Part shown: positions 16,912 through 25,790 of the stretch, piece by piece
Layout of the letters: every line of letters starts with the position of its first letter
Numbering within the stretch: the stretch's first letter is position 1
From: Lactobacillaceae bacterium L1_55_11
GTDB lineage: Bacteria > Bacillota > Bacilli > Lactobacillales > Lactobacillaceae
Direction of reading: 5' to 3'
NCBI GenBank assembly: GCA_029433155.1
Contig: JAQYTT010000001.1
Span: 620,001-684,000, forward strand
DNA length: 64,000 nt
Notes under the pieces: generated by a model
Databases searched by the model: none
What the model saw: the letters and a program-made list of their open reading frames with translations, nothing else
What the model was told of the DNA's origin: nothing
Made by a program: the position numbers and the translations under genes

Positions 16912-17899
16912 ACGCCAGGATTTCGTCAATCCGCGCCAACTCGTCCTGAGTAAAGTCAGGATGCTTGGTAAACTGCAGGTTGCCAAGGAGGTGGTCAACC
17001 TTGCTGGCGCCAATGACCACACTGGCCACCCGGCGGTCCTGGAGTAACCAGGCTAGCGACATCTGAGATAAGGTTTGCTGGCGGCTTTGAGCCAAATCGT
17101 TTAAGGCCCGCAACTTGTTTTCTAGCGCCTGCTTACCATTTTTAAAGAGGAACTCGTTGGTTTGATGAACTGGGAAGTCATCAGGAATGCCATCCAAGTA
17201 CCGGTCTGTCAATAGTCCTTCTGCTAAGGGTCCATAGGCAAAGAGTCCAGCATGGTGCTGGTCCAGGATATCTAAGAGACCACTGTTCTTAGCACCCTGG
17301 TTTAGCATGTTATAGGAAACCTGGTTGCCGATGAAGGGGGTGCCCAAATCAGCAAAAATTTTAGCAATGGCCGCGGTTTGTTCGGCCGTGTAATTGGAAA
17401 CACCAACATAGAGGACCTTTCCTTGACGGACCAGGAGGTCCAAGGTCTGAGCCGTTTCTTCTAGGCGAGTTTCAGGATCCCAGCGGTGGGCATAGAAAAT
17501 ATCAACGTAATCCAAGCCCATGCGCTGCAAACTCAGATCCAGAGCATTGACCAGGGTTTTCTTACCGGAAAACTGGCCCAGTGGTCCCGGCCACATGTGG
17601 TATCCAGCCTTGGTGGTAATCACCAGCTCGTTGCGGTAGGGACGCAGGTCCGACCGGTAAACCTGGCCAAAGGTTTCTTCGGCCGTCCCATTTCCTGGAC
17701 CGTAGTTAGAGGCATTATCAAAACTGAAAATACCATTATCAAAGGCAGTTAAAATCACTTCCCGGGAATTGGCCAGGGGCATTTGATCACCCAGGTTACG
17801 CCAAAGACCAAAGGACAGAGCTGGCACAATTAGGCCAGAATCACTGACCCGGCGATAAGGTAACTTTTCGTAGCGGTTAGGATTAGCTGCGTATACCAT
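16910..17899 (-). CDS. Aldo/keto reductase, YghZ/Kv-beta type
   Basis: A 329-residue NADPH-dependent aldo/keto reductase. The catalytic tetrad residues can be located: Asp and Tyr in FDNASNYGPGNG, Lys in TTKAGYHMWPG, and His in YAHRWDPETRLEET. The C-terminal cofactor-binding run is ASVVIGASKVDHLLGNL. The MWPGPLGQF loop and overall length fit the YghZ group (methylglyoxal or glyceraldehyde-3-phosphate reduction in E. coli); the substrate here is not proven. It starts directly after the SGNH gene stop, with AAGGAG 7 nt before ATG, so it is the last gene of prs-SGNH-AKR. Confidence 0.85.
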   Translation of the reverse strand: MVYAANPNRYEKLPYRRVSDSGLIVPALSFGLWRNLGDQMPLANSREVILTAFDNGIFSFDNASNYGPGNGTAEETFGQVYRSDLRPYRNELVITTKAGYHMWPGPLGQFSGKKTLVNALDLSLQRMGLDYVDIFYAHRWDPETRLEETAQTLDLLVRQGKVLYVGVSNYTAEQTAAIAKIFADLGTPFIGNQVSYNMLNQGAKNSGLLDILDQHHAGLFAYGPLAEGLLTDRYLDGIPDDFPVHQTNEFLFKNGKQALENKLRALNDLAQSRQQTLSQMSLAWLLQDRRVASVVIGASKVDHLLGNLQFTKHPDFTQDELARIDEILA

Positions 17900-18799
17900 T
17901 TATAACTCCTTGAAAGGTTCTAGGGCCAAAATTTGCTCGGCGGCCCGTTGGTGCTCTTCAACGTTGGGATGACGGTTAGCGGTCAAAACCGCCCAGTCGC
18001 TAGTATCAACCACTTCCAGGTGGTCAAAACGGCGACTCTCCTGCTGAAAAATGTCGACATACTCGCCATTAAAGGGCGTTAACAGTAGGACTTTGGCATC
18101 GTGGAAGCGCTTGACCAGCTCTAGTAGGTAGACCCGCAGCCCAAAGGTAAATTCCTGACGACTGGCCCCGTAGTTAAAGTCATTTAGGCCATAGTTAACG
18201 ATGACCAGGTCCGTTTGGACGCGGGGCCGGGCAATCCCAGGCCCGACCTGCCAAAGAGCCGTAATCGCGGTTGGCTCCTGAAACGGTGCCCGTCGGGTTA
18301 GGCCAGTGCCACCATAGGCAATCCGGGCCAGGGGCCGACCAACCTGCTGGGCCACCAAACTAGGAAAACTTTGGGCCGGCAGGTTCTGATTACCAGCCAT
18401 TAATTCACCGGCAGTAATTGAGTCCCCCACAAAGGTTAGGTAAGGCTTTTCAACCGGCACTGGCTTTAGGTCTAAATCGGTGCGGATAGCAGTCAGGACG
18501 ACCCCGTTTTGCCAGAGAGCTACCTGCCCTTGATCTAGTTGATCTAGGACCAGCTGGTTATGCCCGGCGGCAACGTTAATTTTCATTTGGTTACCGGCTA
18601 GCGTCACTTGACCAGCGGCCACCCCGTCGCGAAGGACCGTAAAGGTCAAGACCGGGTAAGGTTCTAAAAATTCTAAGGTTACTGGCCCAGCTGCTGGACT
18701 AATAAAGTCCACGCTGGCGCCATACTGGCTGGTGACTAGGCCAGCCTCGCTAAGGCCCCATTCGGGTGACAGGAAGGCCTGGGTATCTGCTGAAGTCAT
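17900..18799 (-). CDS. SGNH/GDSL-family hydrolase
   Basis: A 299-residue esterase-like protein. An N-terminal beta-rich part (about residues 1-135) precedes an SGNH catalytic domain. It has the block I serine in LTFVGDSITAGE, the block II glycine in YGGTGLTRR, the block III Asn in VNYGLNDFNYG and the block V His in RHPNVEEHQRA. No signal peptide is visible, so it is probably cytoplasmic. It may act as a carbohydrate esterase, but the substrate is unknown. The start overlaps the prs stop in ATGA, indicating coupling to ribose-phosphate metabolism or simply operon packing. Confidence 0.75.
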   Translation of the reverse strand: MTSADTQAFLSPEWGLSEAGLVTSQYGASVDFISPAAGPVTLEFLEPYPVLTFTVLRDGVAAGQVTLAGNQMKINVAAGHNQLVLDQLDQGQVALWQNGVVLTAIRTDLDLKPVPVEKPYLTFVGDSITAGELMAGNQNLPAQSFPSLVAQQVGRPLARIAYGGTGLTRRAPFQEPTAITALWQVGPGIARPRVQTDLVIVNYGLNDFNYGASRQEFTFGLRVYLLELVKRFHDAKVLLLTPFNGEYVDIFQQESRRFDHLEVVDTSDWAVLTANRHPNVEEHQRAAEQILALEPFKEL

Positions 18800-19770
18800 A
18801 GGGATATTTCCGGATTATCTGGGCTGGTGAGCATACCAGCCATACTTTCATGGTTAATGACGCGGCGCAGCCCTTCGGCAAAGAGTGGCGCCACTGACAG
18901 CTCAACCAGCTTATCGAAGCGCTTCTCAGCTGGAATTTCGATGGTGTTAGTGACAATCACCCGGTCAAGGGGAGCCGCTTCCAAGCGTTCCACTGCATGA
19001 TCGGACAGGACCGGGTGGGTGGCCAGGGCATCAATCTTAGTCGCCCCGGCATCGGCCAAGGCCTGGCTGGCCTGGGCCATGGTCCGGCCTGAATCAATGA
19101 TGTCATCCATCAAGATGGCATGCTTACCAGCCACCGTACCGGTGATTTGGAAATGCTTGGCCTGGCCATGCTCCTCTTCACGGGCATCGACGATGGCCCA
19201 GTTGGCATTAAGGACCTTGGCAAAGTTCTGGACCATTTTTAAGCTGTTAGGGTCGGGTGAAACCACCACCACGTCATCCCCAGTCAGTCCCTGCTCGTAA
19301 AAGTAGTGACTTTGAACCGGGGTGGCCAGTAAGTGGTCAACTGGGATATCAAAGAAACCCTGTACCTGGCTGGTATGTAAGTCCATGGCCATTAACCGCT
19401 TAACCCCTTGGGTTTCCAAGAGGTCAGCGATTAAGCGGGCAACGATTGGTTCCCGGGAACGGGCCTTGCGGTCGGAACGTGCATAGCCAAAGTAAGGGAT
19501 AATCACGTTAATTGACCGGGCTGAAGTTCGGCGGGCTGCGTCAATGAAGACCATCAGCCGCATCAGGTTGTCGTGCACCGGGGTGGTAATGCCCTGAATG
19601 ACGTAGACATCTTGTCCGCGGACTGAATCAACAATCCGTTCGTAAATTTCGTTATCGGCAAAGGTTTCTAAATCAACCGCTGCCAAGGGAATATCAGAAA
19701 TTGATGCAATTTCCTCAGCCAGGCTGGGATTACTGCCCAGCTGAAAAAGTCGGTACTCGGGGTTACTCAT
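18796..19770 (-). CDS. prs: Ribose-phosphate pyrophosphokinase
   Basis: A 324-residue PRPP synthetase. Key pieces are IIPYFGYARSDRKARSREPI (ATP loop), AMDLHTSQVQGFFDIPVDHL (divalent-cation and active-site region), and the PRPP loop AILMDDIIDSGRTMAQA. It makes PRPP for purine, pyrimidine, NAD, Trp and His synthesis, and so feeds upp, nadV and pyrR elsewhere in the window. It lies between recD2 and the SGNH gene. The ribosome site is modest (AAGGCAGG, about 6 nt). Confidence 0.95.
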   Translation of the reverse strand: MSNPEYRLFQLGSNPSLAEEIASISDIPLAAVDLETFADNEIYERIVDSVRGQDVYVIQGITTPVHDNLMRLMVFIDAARRTSARSINVIIPYFGYARSDRKARSREPIVARLIADLLETQGVKRLMAMDLHTSQVQGFFDIPVDHLLATPVQSHYFYEQGLTGDDVVVVSPDPNSLKMVQNFAKVLNANWAIVDAREEEHGQAKHFQITGTVAGKHAILMDDIIDSGRTMAQASQALADAGATKIDALATHPVLSDHAVERLEAAPLDRVIVTNTIEIPAEKRFDKLVELSVAPLFAEGLRRVINHESMAGMLTSPDNPEISL

Positions 19771-19821
19771 GTTTTCCTGCCTTCATTCCTTCGCTTTACT
19801 TATCTGATTATAACAGCAATT

Positions 19822-22293
19822 TTAAACCTTTTTGGGCATGAAATCAGCGGGCTTCAAGTCCCCCATGCCAATCATCGGATCGATACTTTGGTCCTGAATT
19901 GCCGCCACGGTTAGCTCGTGCTTAGCGGCTGCGTCCGGTTGACTAGTAGCCGGATTGGACCGACTAGGGGTAGCTGCCAAAATCGTGGACTGATTACTTT
20001 TGGCTGTGTTAGTCCCAGCTGTCTTAGCCTGGCTCACCGATTCTTTAACGCCGGCTTTGCCATCCTGCAGGCACTGGGCTAGGGCCGTCTGCCGCGGTGG
20101 CACTGGCGTTTGGGCAGCCCGTTCAAAGGCAGCCCGGCTACCAACCAAAATCAAAGCTTCCTTCGCCCGAGTCAGCCCAGTGTAGAGCAGGTTGCGGTTT
20201 AACATCATGTGGAACTGGTCAGCCAAAACCAGTAAGACCAGCTTAAACTCGTTACCCTGGGCCTTGTGAACCGTGGTGGCATAGGCCAGGGTCAGCTGTC
20301 CCAAATCCTTTTTGTCATAAGTGGCTTCCTTGCCGTCGAAGTCAACCACCAGACCGTCGGCCTGCTGACCAGGATCTTTCTGGTAGTGTACAGCTAAAAC
20401 CGTCCCCATGTCACCGTTATAAATATCACGCTCACTGTCGTTTTCTAATTGTAGAACCTTGTCCCCTTTTCGGAAAACAAATTGGCCCCGTTGGAGCGAT
20501 TTTTGGCCCGGACGGCTGGGGTTAAAACATTCCTGGGCTAACTGGTTGAGGGCAACCACCCCACTGCTTCCCTTGTACATCGGGGTTAAAATTTGAACAT
20601 CCTGGGCCGTAAAACCCTTTTTGATTGCAGCCTGTAAGACCTGGCCGACCGCCTGAGGGGCCTGGTCACTGCTAACTAAGAAGGTTGAACGGTCACCCTT
20701 ATTTTCTTCAAAATCATCAGGCAACTGGCCGGCTTTAATGCTGGCTGCCAGACTATTAATACTGCTGCCCCGCCCTTGGCGATAAATCACATCGAGCTGA
20801 CTAAGGTCAATTTGGTGGCTGGCCAGTAAGTCGGCCAAGACATTCCCAGGACCAACTGATGGCAGCTGATCGCTATCACCAACAAAAATAATCCGCATAT
20901 CATCGGGCACCGCCGCAAGTAATTTATCAGCCAGCTCGATATCGAGCATGGAAGCCTCATCAACAATTAGGAGACCGCCACTCAGGGGTTGGTCAGCATT
21001 GAATTCGGGCTGTTTAAAGTCCACCATTCCCAAAAGCCGGTGAATGGTAGTGGCCTCGTAGCCGGTCACCTCGGTCATCCGCTTAGCGGCCCGACCGGTC
21101 GGCGAAGCCAGGCGGACCCGGTGGTCAAAACGCCACTGTTCGGGTTCGTCGTGTTCTTCAGCCATTCGGTCCAGCAAGCGCTCGTAGGTAGCCACAATTG
21201 CCTGAATAATGGTGGTTTTCCCGGTACCCGGACCACCGGTTAACACAAAGACATGGGCGGCTAGGCCCTGCTCAACCGCCTCAACCTGGCGCTGGTCTAA
21301 CTGAATATCTTTGGGAACAACCAGGTTTTTAGCAATCTGTTTTGGGGTAAATTTCAGCTGGCTTTGACTATTTTTTAAGGCTAATAAACGCGCTGCGACT
21401 TCGCTCTCATCCTGGTAAAGCGGACGGGTATAACTATGGCCGTCAGCGACGACAACCAGGTCATCTTTGACCAGTGCCTGCTGGGCGTCGTCAACAATCT
21501 GATCTAGATTAAGATCGGAACTGCCCAGCAACTGTGCTACCGCCGAAACCAACTGGGTCTGGCTGAGATAAGTATGGCCATAGTGCTGACCAGCGGCTGC
21601 CAGGGCCGCGTAAACTGCGGCCTGGTAACGTTGCGGGCTGTCACCGGCCAGATTCAAACGCTGGGCTAGCTGGTCAACCTTCCGAAAGGAAAGGCCGTCA
21701 AACTCAAACACTAGCCGGTAAGGGTGTTGGCTGATAATGTCCTGGGCCTCACTACCATACTGGTCATAGAGACGGCCAGCCAACTCGTTGCTAATCCCCA
21801 GGCGACCGGCCTGGACGAAGAGCTGTTCCAAACCGAGATTGGACTGCAGGGTTTGGGCAATATTTTTGGCAATATCGGGCTTAACAATTCCCCTTAAGAC
21901 GGTGGGGTCAGCCACAATTAAATCCAGGGCCTCCTCTCCAAGATGGTCAACAATCTTGGCCGCAGTCTTAGCACCGACCCCCTTAAACTGGTCCGAAGAC
22001 AGGTACTTCACCAGACCATCTCGGCCGCTGGGCAACTCATTTTGGTAATGATCAACCTTTAGCTGCTGGCCGTACTTGGGATGGTTAACCAAACGACCGT
22101 AAAAGGTATAATTGCCGCCCTCTTGCACGTCAGCAAAGGACCCGGTCACAATCATTTCCGGCTCATTCCAACCGTCGATATTGGTATCTTCGACCTCAAT
22201 GGAAAGAATTTTAAAGTAGGAATCCTGGGCCGAAAAAATGACACGCCCGAGCGTGCCAGTCACCTGTTCATGTTGTGAAGTTGCTTCCGCCAT
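19822..22293 (-). CDS. recD2: ATP-dependent DNA helicase RecD2 (RecD/TraA type)
   Basis: An 823-residue SF1B helicase of the RecD2 family, a 5'-3' helicase acting in DNA repair outside RecBCD. The N-terminal OB-like and helix-hairpin-helix region (about 1-200, GVGAKTAAKIVDHLG) precedes Walker A VLTGGPGTGKTTIIQA near residue 350, Walker B LLIVDEASMLDIELAD, FVGDSDQLPSVGPG, and the C-terminal LAYATTVHKAQGNEF. The last 90 residues are a low-complexity Ala/Ser/Gln tail not typical of the family core. AAGGA is 6 nt from the ATG. It is third in DUF1831-phosphatase-recD2. Confidence 0.93.
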   Translation of the reverse strand: MAEATSQHEQVTGTLGRVIFSAQDSYFKILSIEVEDTNIDGWNEPEMIVTGSFADVQEGGNYTFYGRLVNHPKYGQQLKVDHYQNELPSGRDGLVKYLSSDQFKGVGAKTAAKIVDHLGEEALDLIVADPTVLRGIVKPDIAKNIAQTLQSNLGLEQLFVQAGRLGISNELAGRLYDQYGSEAQDIISQHPYRLVFEFDGLSFRKVDQLAQRLNLAGDSPQRYQAAVYAALAAAGQHYGHTYLSQTQLVSAVAQLLGSSDLNLDQIVDDAQQALVKDDLVVVADGHSYTRPLYQDESEVAARLLALKNSQSQLKFTPKQIAKNLVVPKDIQLDQRQVEAVEQGLAAHVFVLTGGPGTGKTTIIQAIVATYERLLDRMAEEHDEPEQWRFDHRVRLASPTGRAAKRMTEVTGYEATTIHRLLGMVDFKQPEFNADQPLSGGLLIVDEASMLDIELADKLLAAVPDDMRIIFVGDSDQLPSVGPGNVLADLLASHQIDLSQLDVIYRQGRGSSINSLAASIKAGQLPDDFEENKGDRSTFLVSSDQAPQAVGQVLQAAIKKGFTAQDVQILTPMYKGSSGVVALNQLAQECFNPSRPGQKSLQRGQFVFRKGDKVLQLENDSERDIYNGDMGTVLAVHYQKDPGQQADGLVVDFDGKEATYDKKDLGQLTLAYATTVHKAQGNEFKLVLLVLADQFHMMLNRNLLYTGLTRAKEALILVGSRAAFERAAQTPVPPRQTALAQCLQDGKAGVKESVSQAKTAGTNTAKSNQSTILAATPSRSNPATSQPDAAAKHELTVAAIQDQSIDPMIGMGDLKPADFMPKKV

Positions 22294-22305
22294 TCACAGT
22301 CCTTC

Positions 22306-22956
22306 TTAAATCGTTGTCGTGCCATCCTGGGCCTTGCCCAAATAGGAGGTGTCATTCCAGTCTACCAGGTCAAAGTCTTGCCCATTGCCAGTCAAAATCG
22401 TGGTCGAAGTATTCCCCAGACCACTTCGCTGGCTAATTTTATCCGCCGGAGTCTTTAACAGGGCGTTTAAACCAATCCGTAAAATCAAACCATGGGCCAC
22501 GACCAAAACCGTGCCGTTGGGCTGGGATTGACTGATTTCACGAATGCAGCGGGTAAAACGGTCCAGGGCGCCCTGGTAATTCTCACCGCCGAAGTCCCGA
22601 CCATCAAACTGAGTCAAATCATGGCGGTAATCATAGTAGTCCTGCGGGTATTTTTGGTCGATTTCCTCGTGGGTGTGACCTTCCCACTGTCCTAGGCCAA
22701 ATTCAGCTAGGTCTGAACGTAGTGACATGGGTAAGTCCCCAGGCAGGTCATTTTTAACCGTGACCGCTGTTTGCCGGGCCCGCTTGATTGGGGAGGCATA
22801 GACATGGTCAAAGTGCACGTCTTTGAGGTGGGCGGCCAGCTTTTTCATATCGGCGAAACTGCCGGGCAGCAGGGGTGAATCCCCCTGGCCACCCTGAAAA
22901 CGCTGAGCCAGATTCCACTCAGTTTGTCCGTGTCGAATGAAGTAAAAGGTTGTCAT
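22306..22956 (-). CDS. Histidine phosphatase / phosphoglycerate-mutase family protein
   Basis: A 216-residue enzyme of the histidine phosphatase superfamily. The catalytic RHG is in FYFIRHGQTEWNLAQRFQG, and the second His is in VLVVAHGLILRIGL. The acid Glu lies in DLAEFGLGQWEG. It is cofactor-independent by this pattern; the substrate is uncertain (GpmB-like proteins are often broad phosphatases). It overlaps the end of the DUF1831 gene by 4 nt and precedes recD2 by 12 bp. Confidence 0.85.
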   Translation of the reverse strand: MTTFYFIRHGQTEWNLAQRFQGGQGDSPLLPGSFADMKKLAAHLKDVHFDHVYASPIKRARQTAVTVKNDLPGDLPMSLRSDLAEFGLGQWEGHTHEEIDQKYPQDYYDYRHDLTQFDGRDFGGENYQGALDRFTRCIREISQSQPNGTVLVVAHGLILRIGLNALLKTPADKISQRSGLGNTSTTILTGNGQDFDLVDWNDTSYLGKAQDGTTTI

Positions 22957-23297
22957 GAGGCTAACTTTTCCAATACACCGCGCTTAATCAAATCGTCCAC
23001 AAAGAACCGATACAGGGTCACCATATCCTGGTCCTGGGCGTGGTCAAAAATATTCACCCGAACCGTATCGGCGGCCGAGACCGTGCTCATCTTAAAACCA
23101 GTTAAGTCAGGGTTAACCGACACCTTGAGCTTAATCGCCTGGTCTAAGTTCTTATCTGCTTCTAAGGAACGATGCAGGACGTAAGCCCCGGCATTATTCT
23201 TAATGAAACCCAAATCCAGGAGGGTATATTTTTTGATGGCGGGACTAATTTGATAAGTCGTGTCGCCCGGTACTGTTACTTCTTTGGCAAAGGCCAT
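22953..23297 (-). CDS. DUF1831-family protein
   Basis: A 114-residue protein that I recognise as DUF1831 by its length, by the opening MAFAKEVTVPGD and SPAIKKYTLLDLGFIKNNAG, and by its neighbourhood (histidine phosphatase, recD2). The function of the family is unknown. It is an alpha/beta protein with no membrane segment. GAGGAG lies 9 nt upstream of the ATG. It heads the operon, with an extended -10 promoter just upstream. Confidence 0.7.
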   Translation of the reverse strand: MAFAKEVTVPGDTTYQISPAIKKYTLLDLGFIKNNAGAYVLHRSLEADKNLDQAIKLKVSVNPDLTGFKMSTVSAADTVRVNIFDHAQDQDMVTLYRFFVDDLIKRGVLEKLAS

Positions 23298-23353
23298 AAA
23301 ACCGTGCTCCTCTCGATGTTGGAAACCAACTTAAATCAGTATTTGATGAGTCC

Positions 23354-23362
23354 ATTATAACA
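23354..23362 (-). promoter_or_regulatory. Extended -10 promoter for DUF1831-phosphatase-recD2
   Basis: Minus strand TGTTATAAT (TGnTATAAT). No good -35. It directly abuts the T run of the terminator of the upstream glycosyltransferase. Confidence 0.5.
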
Positions 23363-23387
23363 AAAAAAGCCACCACTTAGGGAGGCC
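23361..23387 (-). terminator. Terminator at the end of the exopolysaccharide locus
   Basis: GCCTCC and GGTGGC arms with one central mismatch, followed by seven T on the minus strand, directly after the stop codon of the last glycosyltransferase. Confidence 0.6.
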
Positions 23388-24359
23388 TCAGACCCGACGG
23401 TACCAAAATAATAGGACCGGCTTGAGTCTCATTTTAATGAGCACCCATTTAATCCTACGTTTCAATCGTTGATCTCTTGGAATGTTTTTACGGTGGTACT
23501 GGGCTAAGTAGTCGGCTCGGTACTGGCGGGCTAGGTCTGGTTGCTTTTGCCGCCAAGCTAAGACGATCAGCGGCACCAGTAAGTCCTGGGCTCGTAGTTC
23601 GCTGAGACCAGCCAGGTCCGGTTGCCGGGCTTCTTCTAGGTCCTGGTGGATGGCGAGCACGCTCTGGTACCCATTTTGGTAGGTAGCTAAATCCGCCCGG
23701 TGAATCGCCGATTGGTCGTGCTGGACATAGTCATAGTAACTTTGGTCCAGCCACTGCACCGTTTCGCAGCGCAGTAGCAGGCGGACAAAGACCTCTTCAT
23801 CTTCTAAAAAACGCAGCACCGGTCTCAGACGCAAATCCTGCCAGAGACGGCGGTGGGCAATCATCCCCACCAAAAAACCACCATTTTTTTGTTCTAGGAG
23901 ATTGGCAATGCTAGTCAAACCGCTATAACGGCCTGCAAGATTGCGCTTTTCACCGACCATATGACCCGCCGGATTAACCAGGTGGAGGTTGTAGACCGCC
24001 AGCTCAGTATCGGCCGCCTTCAAGCCGGCCACATACCCAGAAATGAAACCGGCTGGGAAGTTATCATCCACGTCCGCAAACATGAAATACTGCTTACTAG
24101 CAGCTGCCAATGCCTGGTTGCGGGCAGCCGCCACCCCCTGATTGCTTTGGGTAATCAGGCGCAGTGGCAACTCTGGCTGGGCCGCCATAAAAGCCTGCAC
24201 CCGGCTGACAGTCTGATCGGTGCTGCCGTCATCAACTAGGACCCACTCGAAATCAGCGTAATCCTGCCGGCTGACCTGGTCTAAGAAGTGGTCAATGGTT
24301 GCTTCAGCATTATACATCGCCGTCATCACGCTCACCGAGTATGTACTATCTGCTGCCAC
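23388..24359 (-). CDS. Family 2 glycosyltransferase
   Basis: A 323-residue GT-A fold enzyme. The N-terminal nucleotide-sugar domain has VSVMTAMYNAEATIDHFL, LVDDGSTDQTV and the metal-binding FADVDDNFP (DxD-type). A Trp- and Arg-rich acceptor part follows, and the C-terminus is basic (RKNIPRDQRLKRRIKWVLIKM, in part) and may touch the membrane. The start is GTG with AGGAGG 6 nt upstream. It is the last gene of the exopolysaccharide locus, separated from it by rsmF. Confidence 0.85.
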   Translation of the reverse strand: MAADSTYSVSVMTAMYNAEATIDHFLDQVSRQDYADFEWVLVDDGSTDQTVSRVQAFMAAQPELPLRLITQSNQGVAAARNQALAAASKQYFMFADVDDNFPAGFISGYVAGLKAADTELAVYNLHLVNPAGHMVGEKRNLAGRYSGLTSIANLLEQKNGGFLVGMIAHRRLWQDLRLRPVLRFLEDEEVFVRLLLRCETVQWLDQSYYDYVQHDQSAIHRADLATYQNGYQSVLAIHQDLEEARQPDLAGLSELRAQDLLVPLIVLAWRQKQPDLARQYRADYLAQYHRKNIPRDQRLKRRIKWVLIKMRLKPVLLFWYRRV

Positions 24360-24410
24360 TTAGACCTCCTCTCCTGCCACAACATCTGATTTTTTAAAAT
24401 ATAAATACTT

Positions 24411-25790
24411 TTAGAGCCCAAAACGCAGACCCTTGGGATAGAAATTTTTCAGCTGGCCATTCACGTACTTGGCCCAGCCAATGCCATTCCCGTTCGCTAG
24501 GACCAGGACCCAACCCTTCTTTAACTTGGTATCGCTAAGATTAATCACGTCGCCGTGCACATATTGGGCAAATTGCGCTGCATTGAGCGCAAACCTTTGC
24601 TGTACCTGGTCTGGATGCAGGGCCAAGGCTAGCGCGTGGTCTGGTTCAAACCGGCCTTTTTTAAAACGACCTAGGACCAAGCCCAACCGCAAGATTTTGA
24701 TGTGCTTTGTCGCTGGTAATTCAGCTGGTGCTAACATCAGCCGGTCGCCCTGGCAAACCAGGCGCTTAGTATCCCAGGAAACGTCGGTCAGCGTTTCTTC
24801 GACAAAGGTCTGCCAATCGGCCTTCTCCTGGGCAGTCCACTGCACTTTCTCCTGAGCTGGTTTTACGGTCGCCGATTGTTCTTCTTCCCGCCGCTTGAGT
24901 CGAGCCACGAAGTGTCCTTCGCCAGCCCCCTGCTGGGGCCATAATCGAGCTGTTTTGGCCAGGTCCGAGTTATTATCAGCGGTCCATTCTGGGCGGCCAT
25001 TGCTAATTAAGCCATCCGTCCCTTTTTGAATGGCATCGATTTCAAAATCCGGATAGGTCTTCACCAACCAGTCGATGACCTGCTCATCTTCCTCGGGGGC
25101 AAAGGTGCAGGTGGAATAAATCAGGTAACCACCCGGACGGACCATTTTCACGGCGGCGGCCATGATTTCTTTTTGCCGCAGGCTACATTCTAAGGGGTAA
25201 TCCGGGTTCCAGTACTGAACGGCGTCGGGGTCCTTACGAAACATCCCCTCCCCCGAGCAAGGCGCATCCACCAAGACCCGGTCAAAGAAGTCTGGCAGTT
25301 GCTCAGCGAGTTGGTCCGGGGTGGCCGAACTCACGACGGCATTGGTAATCCCAAAGCGTTCTACGTTTTCACTGAGGATTTTGGCCCGGTTAGGAAAGAT
25401 TTCGTTGGTCCACAGAAGACCCCGCCCCTGCATAAAGCTGGCCAGGTGGGTGGTTTTTCCACCAGGTGCGGCCGCTAAGTCCAAGACCTTTTCGCCGGGC
25501 TTAGGCGCCACCACCGTTCCCACCAACTGGGCCGATGGTTCCTGGGAATAGACCAGGCCACTAACATGGTCAGCACTGTGACCTTTGACCCCACCCAGTC
25601 GTCCCCACTGACTGTAGGGTGCTTTTGGAGCCTGGGCCAGGTCGCCTGCGGCCAATTTTTGCTGAGCCTTTAACGGGTTCAAGCGAAAGCCCCGCTCGGC
25701 CTGATCGTTAAAACTGGCCAAGAAGGCTGGCGCTTGGTCTCCCAATAAATCCTGGTATTTATCGATAAAACTTTGTGGCAATGTCACCAT
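24411..25790 (-). CDS. rsmF: 16S rRNA m5C methyltransferase, RsmF/YebU type
   Basis: A 459-residue NOL1/NOP2/Sun-family enzyme. The SAM-binding motif VLDLAAAPGGKTTHLA is near residue 105. The two catalytic cysteines are in VDAPCSGEGMFRKDP and IYSTCTFAPEEDE. A PUA-like C-terminal domain (about 320-459) is present. It methylates a cytosine in 16S rRNA. The ATG overlaps the stop codon of the flippase gene (TAATG), so it is translationally coupled to an exopolysaccharide gene although it has no link with sugar metabolism. AAGGAG is about 10 nt upstream. Confidence 0.9.
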   Translation of the reverse strand: MVTLPQSFIDKYQDLLGDQAPAFLASFNDQAERGFRLNPLKAQQKLAAGDLAQAPKAPYSQWGRLGGVKGHSADHVSGLVYSQEPSAQLVGTVVAPKPGEKVLDLAAAPGGKTTHLASFMQGRGLLWTNEIFPNRAKILSENVERFGITNAVVSSATPDQLAEQLPDFFDRVLVDAPCSGEGMFRKDPDAVQYWNPDYPLECSLRQKEIMAAAVKMVRPGGYLIYSTCTFAPEEDEQVIDWLVKTYPDFEIDAIQKGTDGLISNGRPEWTADNNSDLAKTARLWPQQGAGEGHFVARLKRREEEQSATVKPAQEKVQWTAQEKADWQTFVEETLTDVSWDTKRLVCQGDRLMLAPAELPATKHIKILRLGLVLGRFKKGRFEPDHALALALHPDQVQQRFALNAAQFAQYVHGDVINLSDTKLKKGWVLVLANGNGIGWAKYVNGQLKNFYPKGLRFGL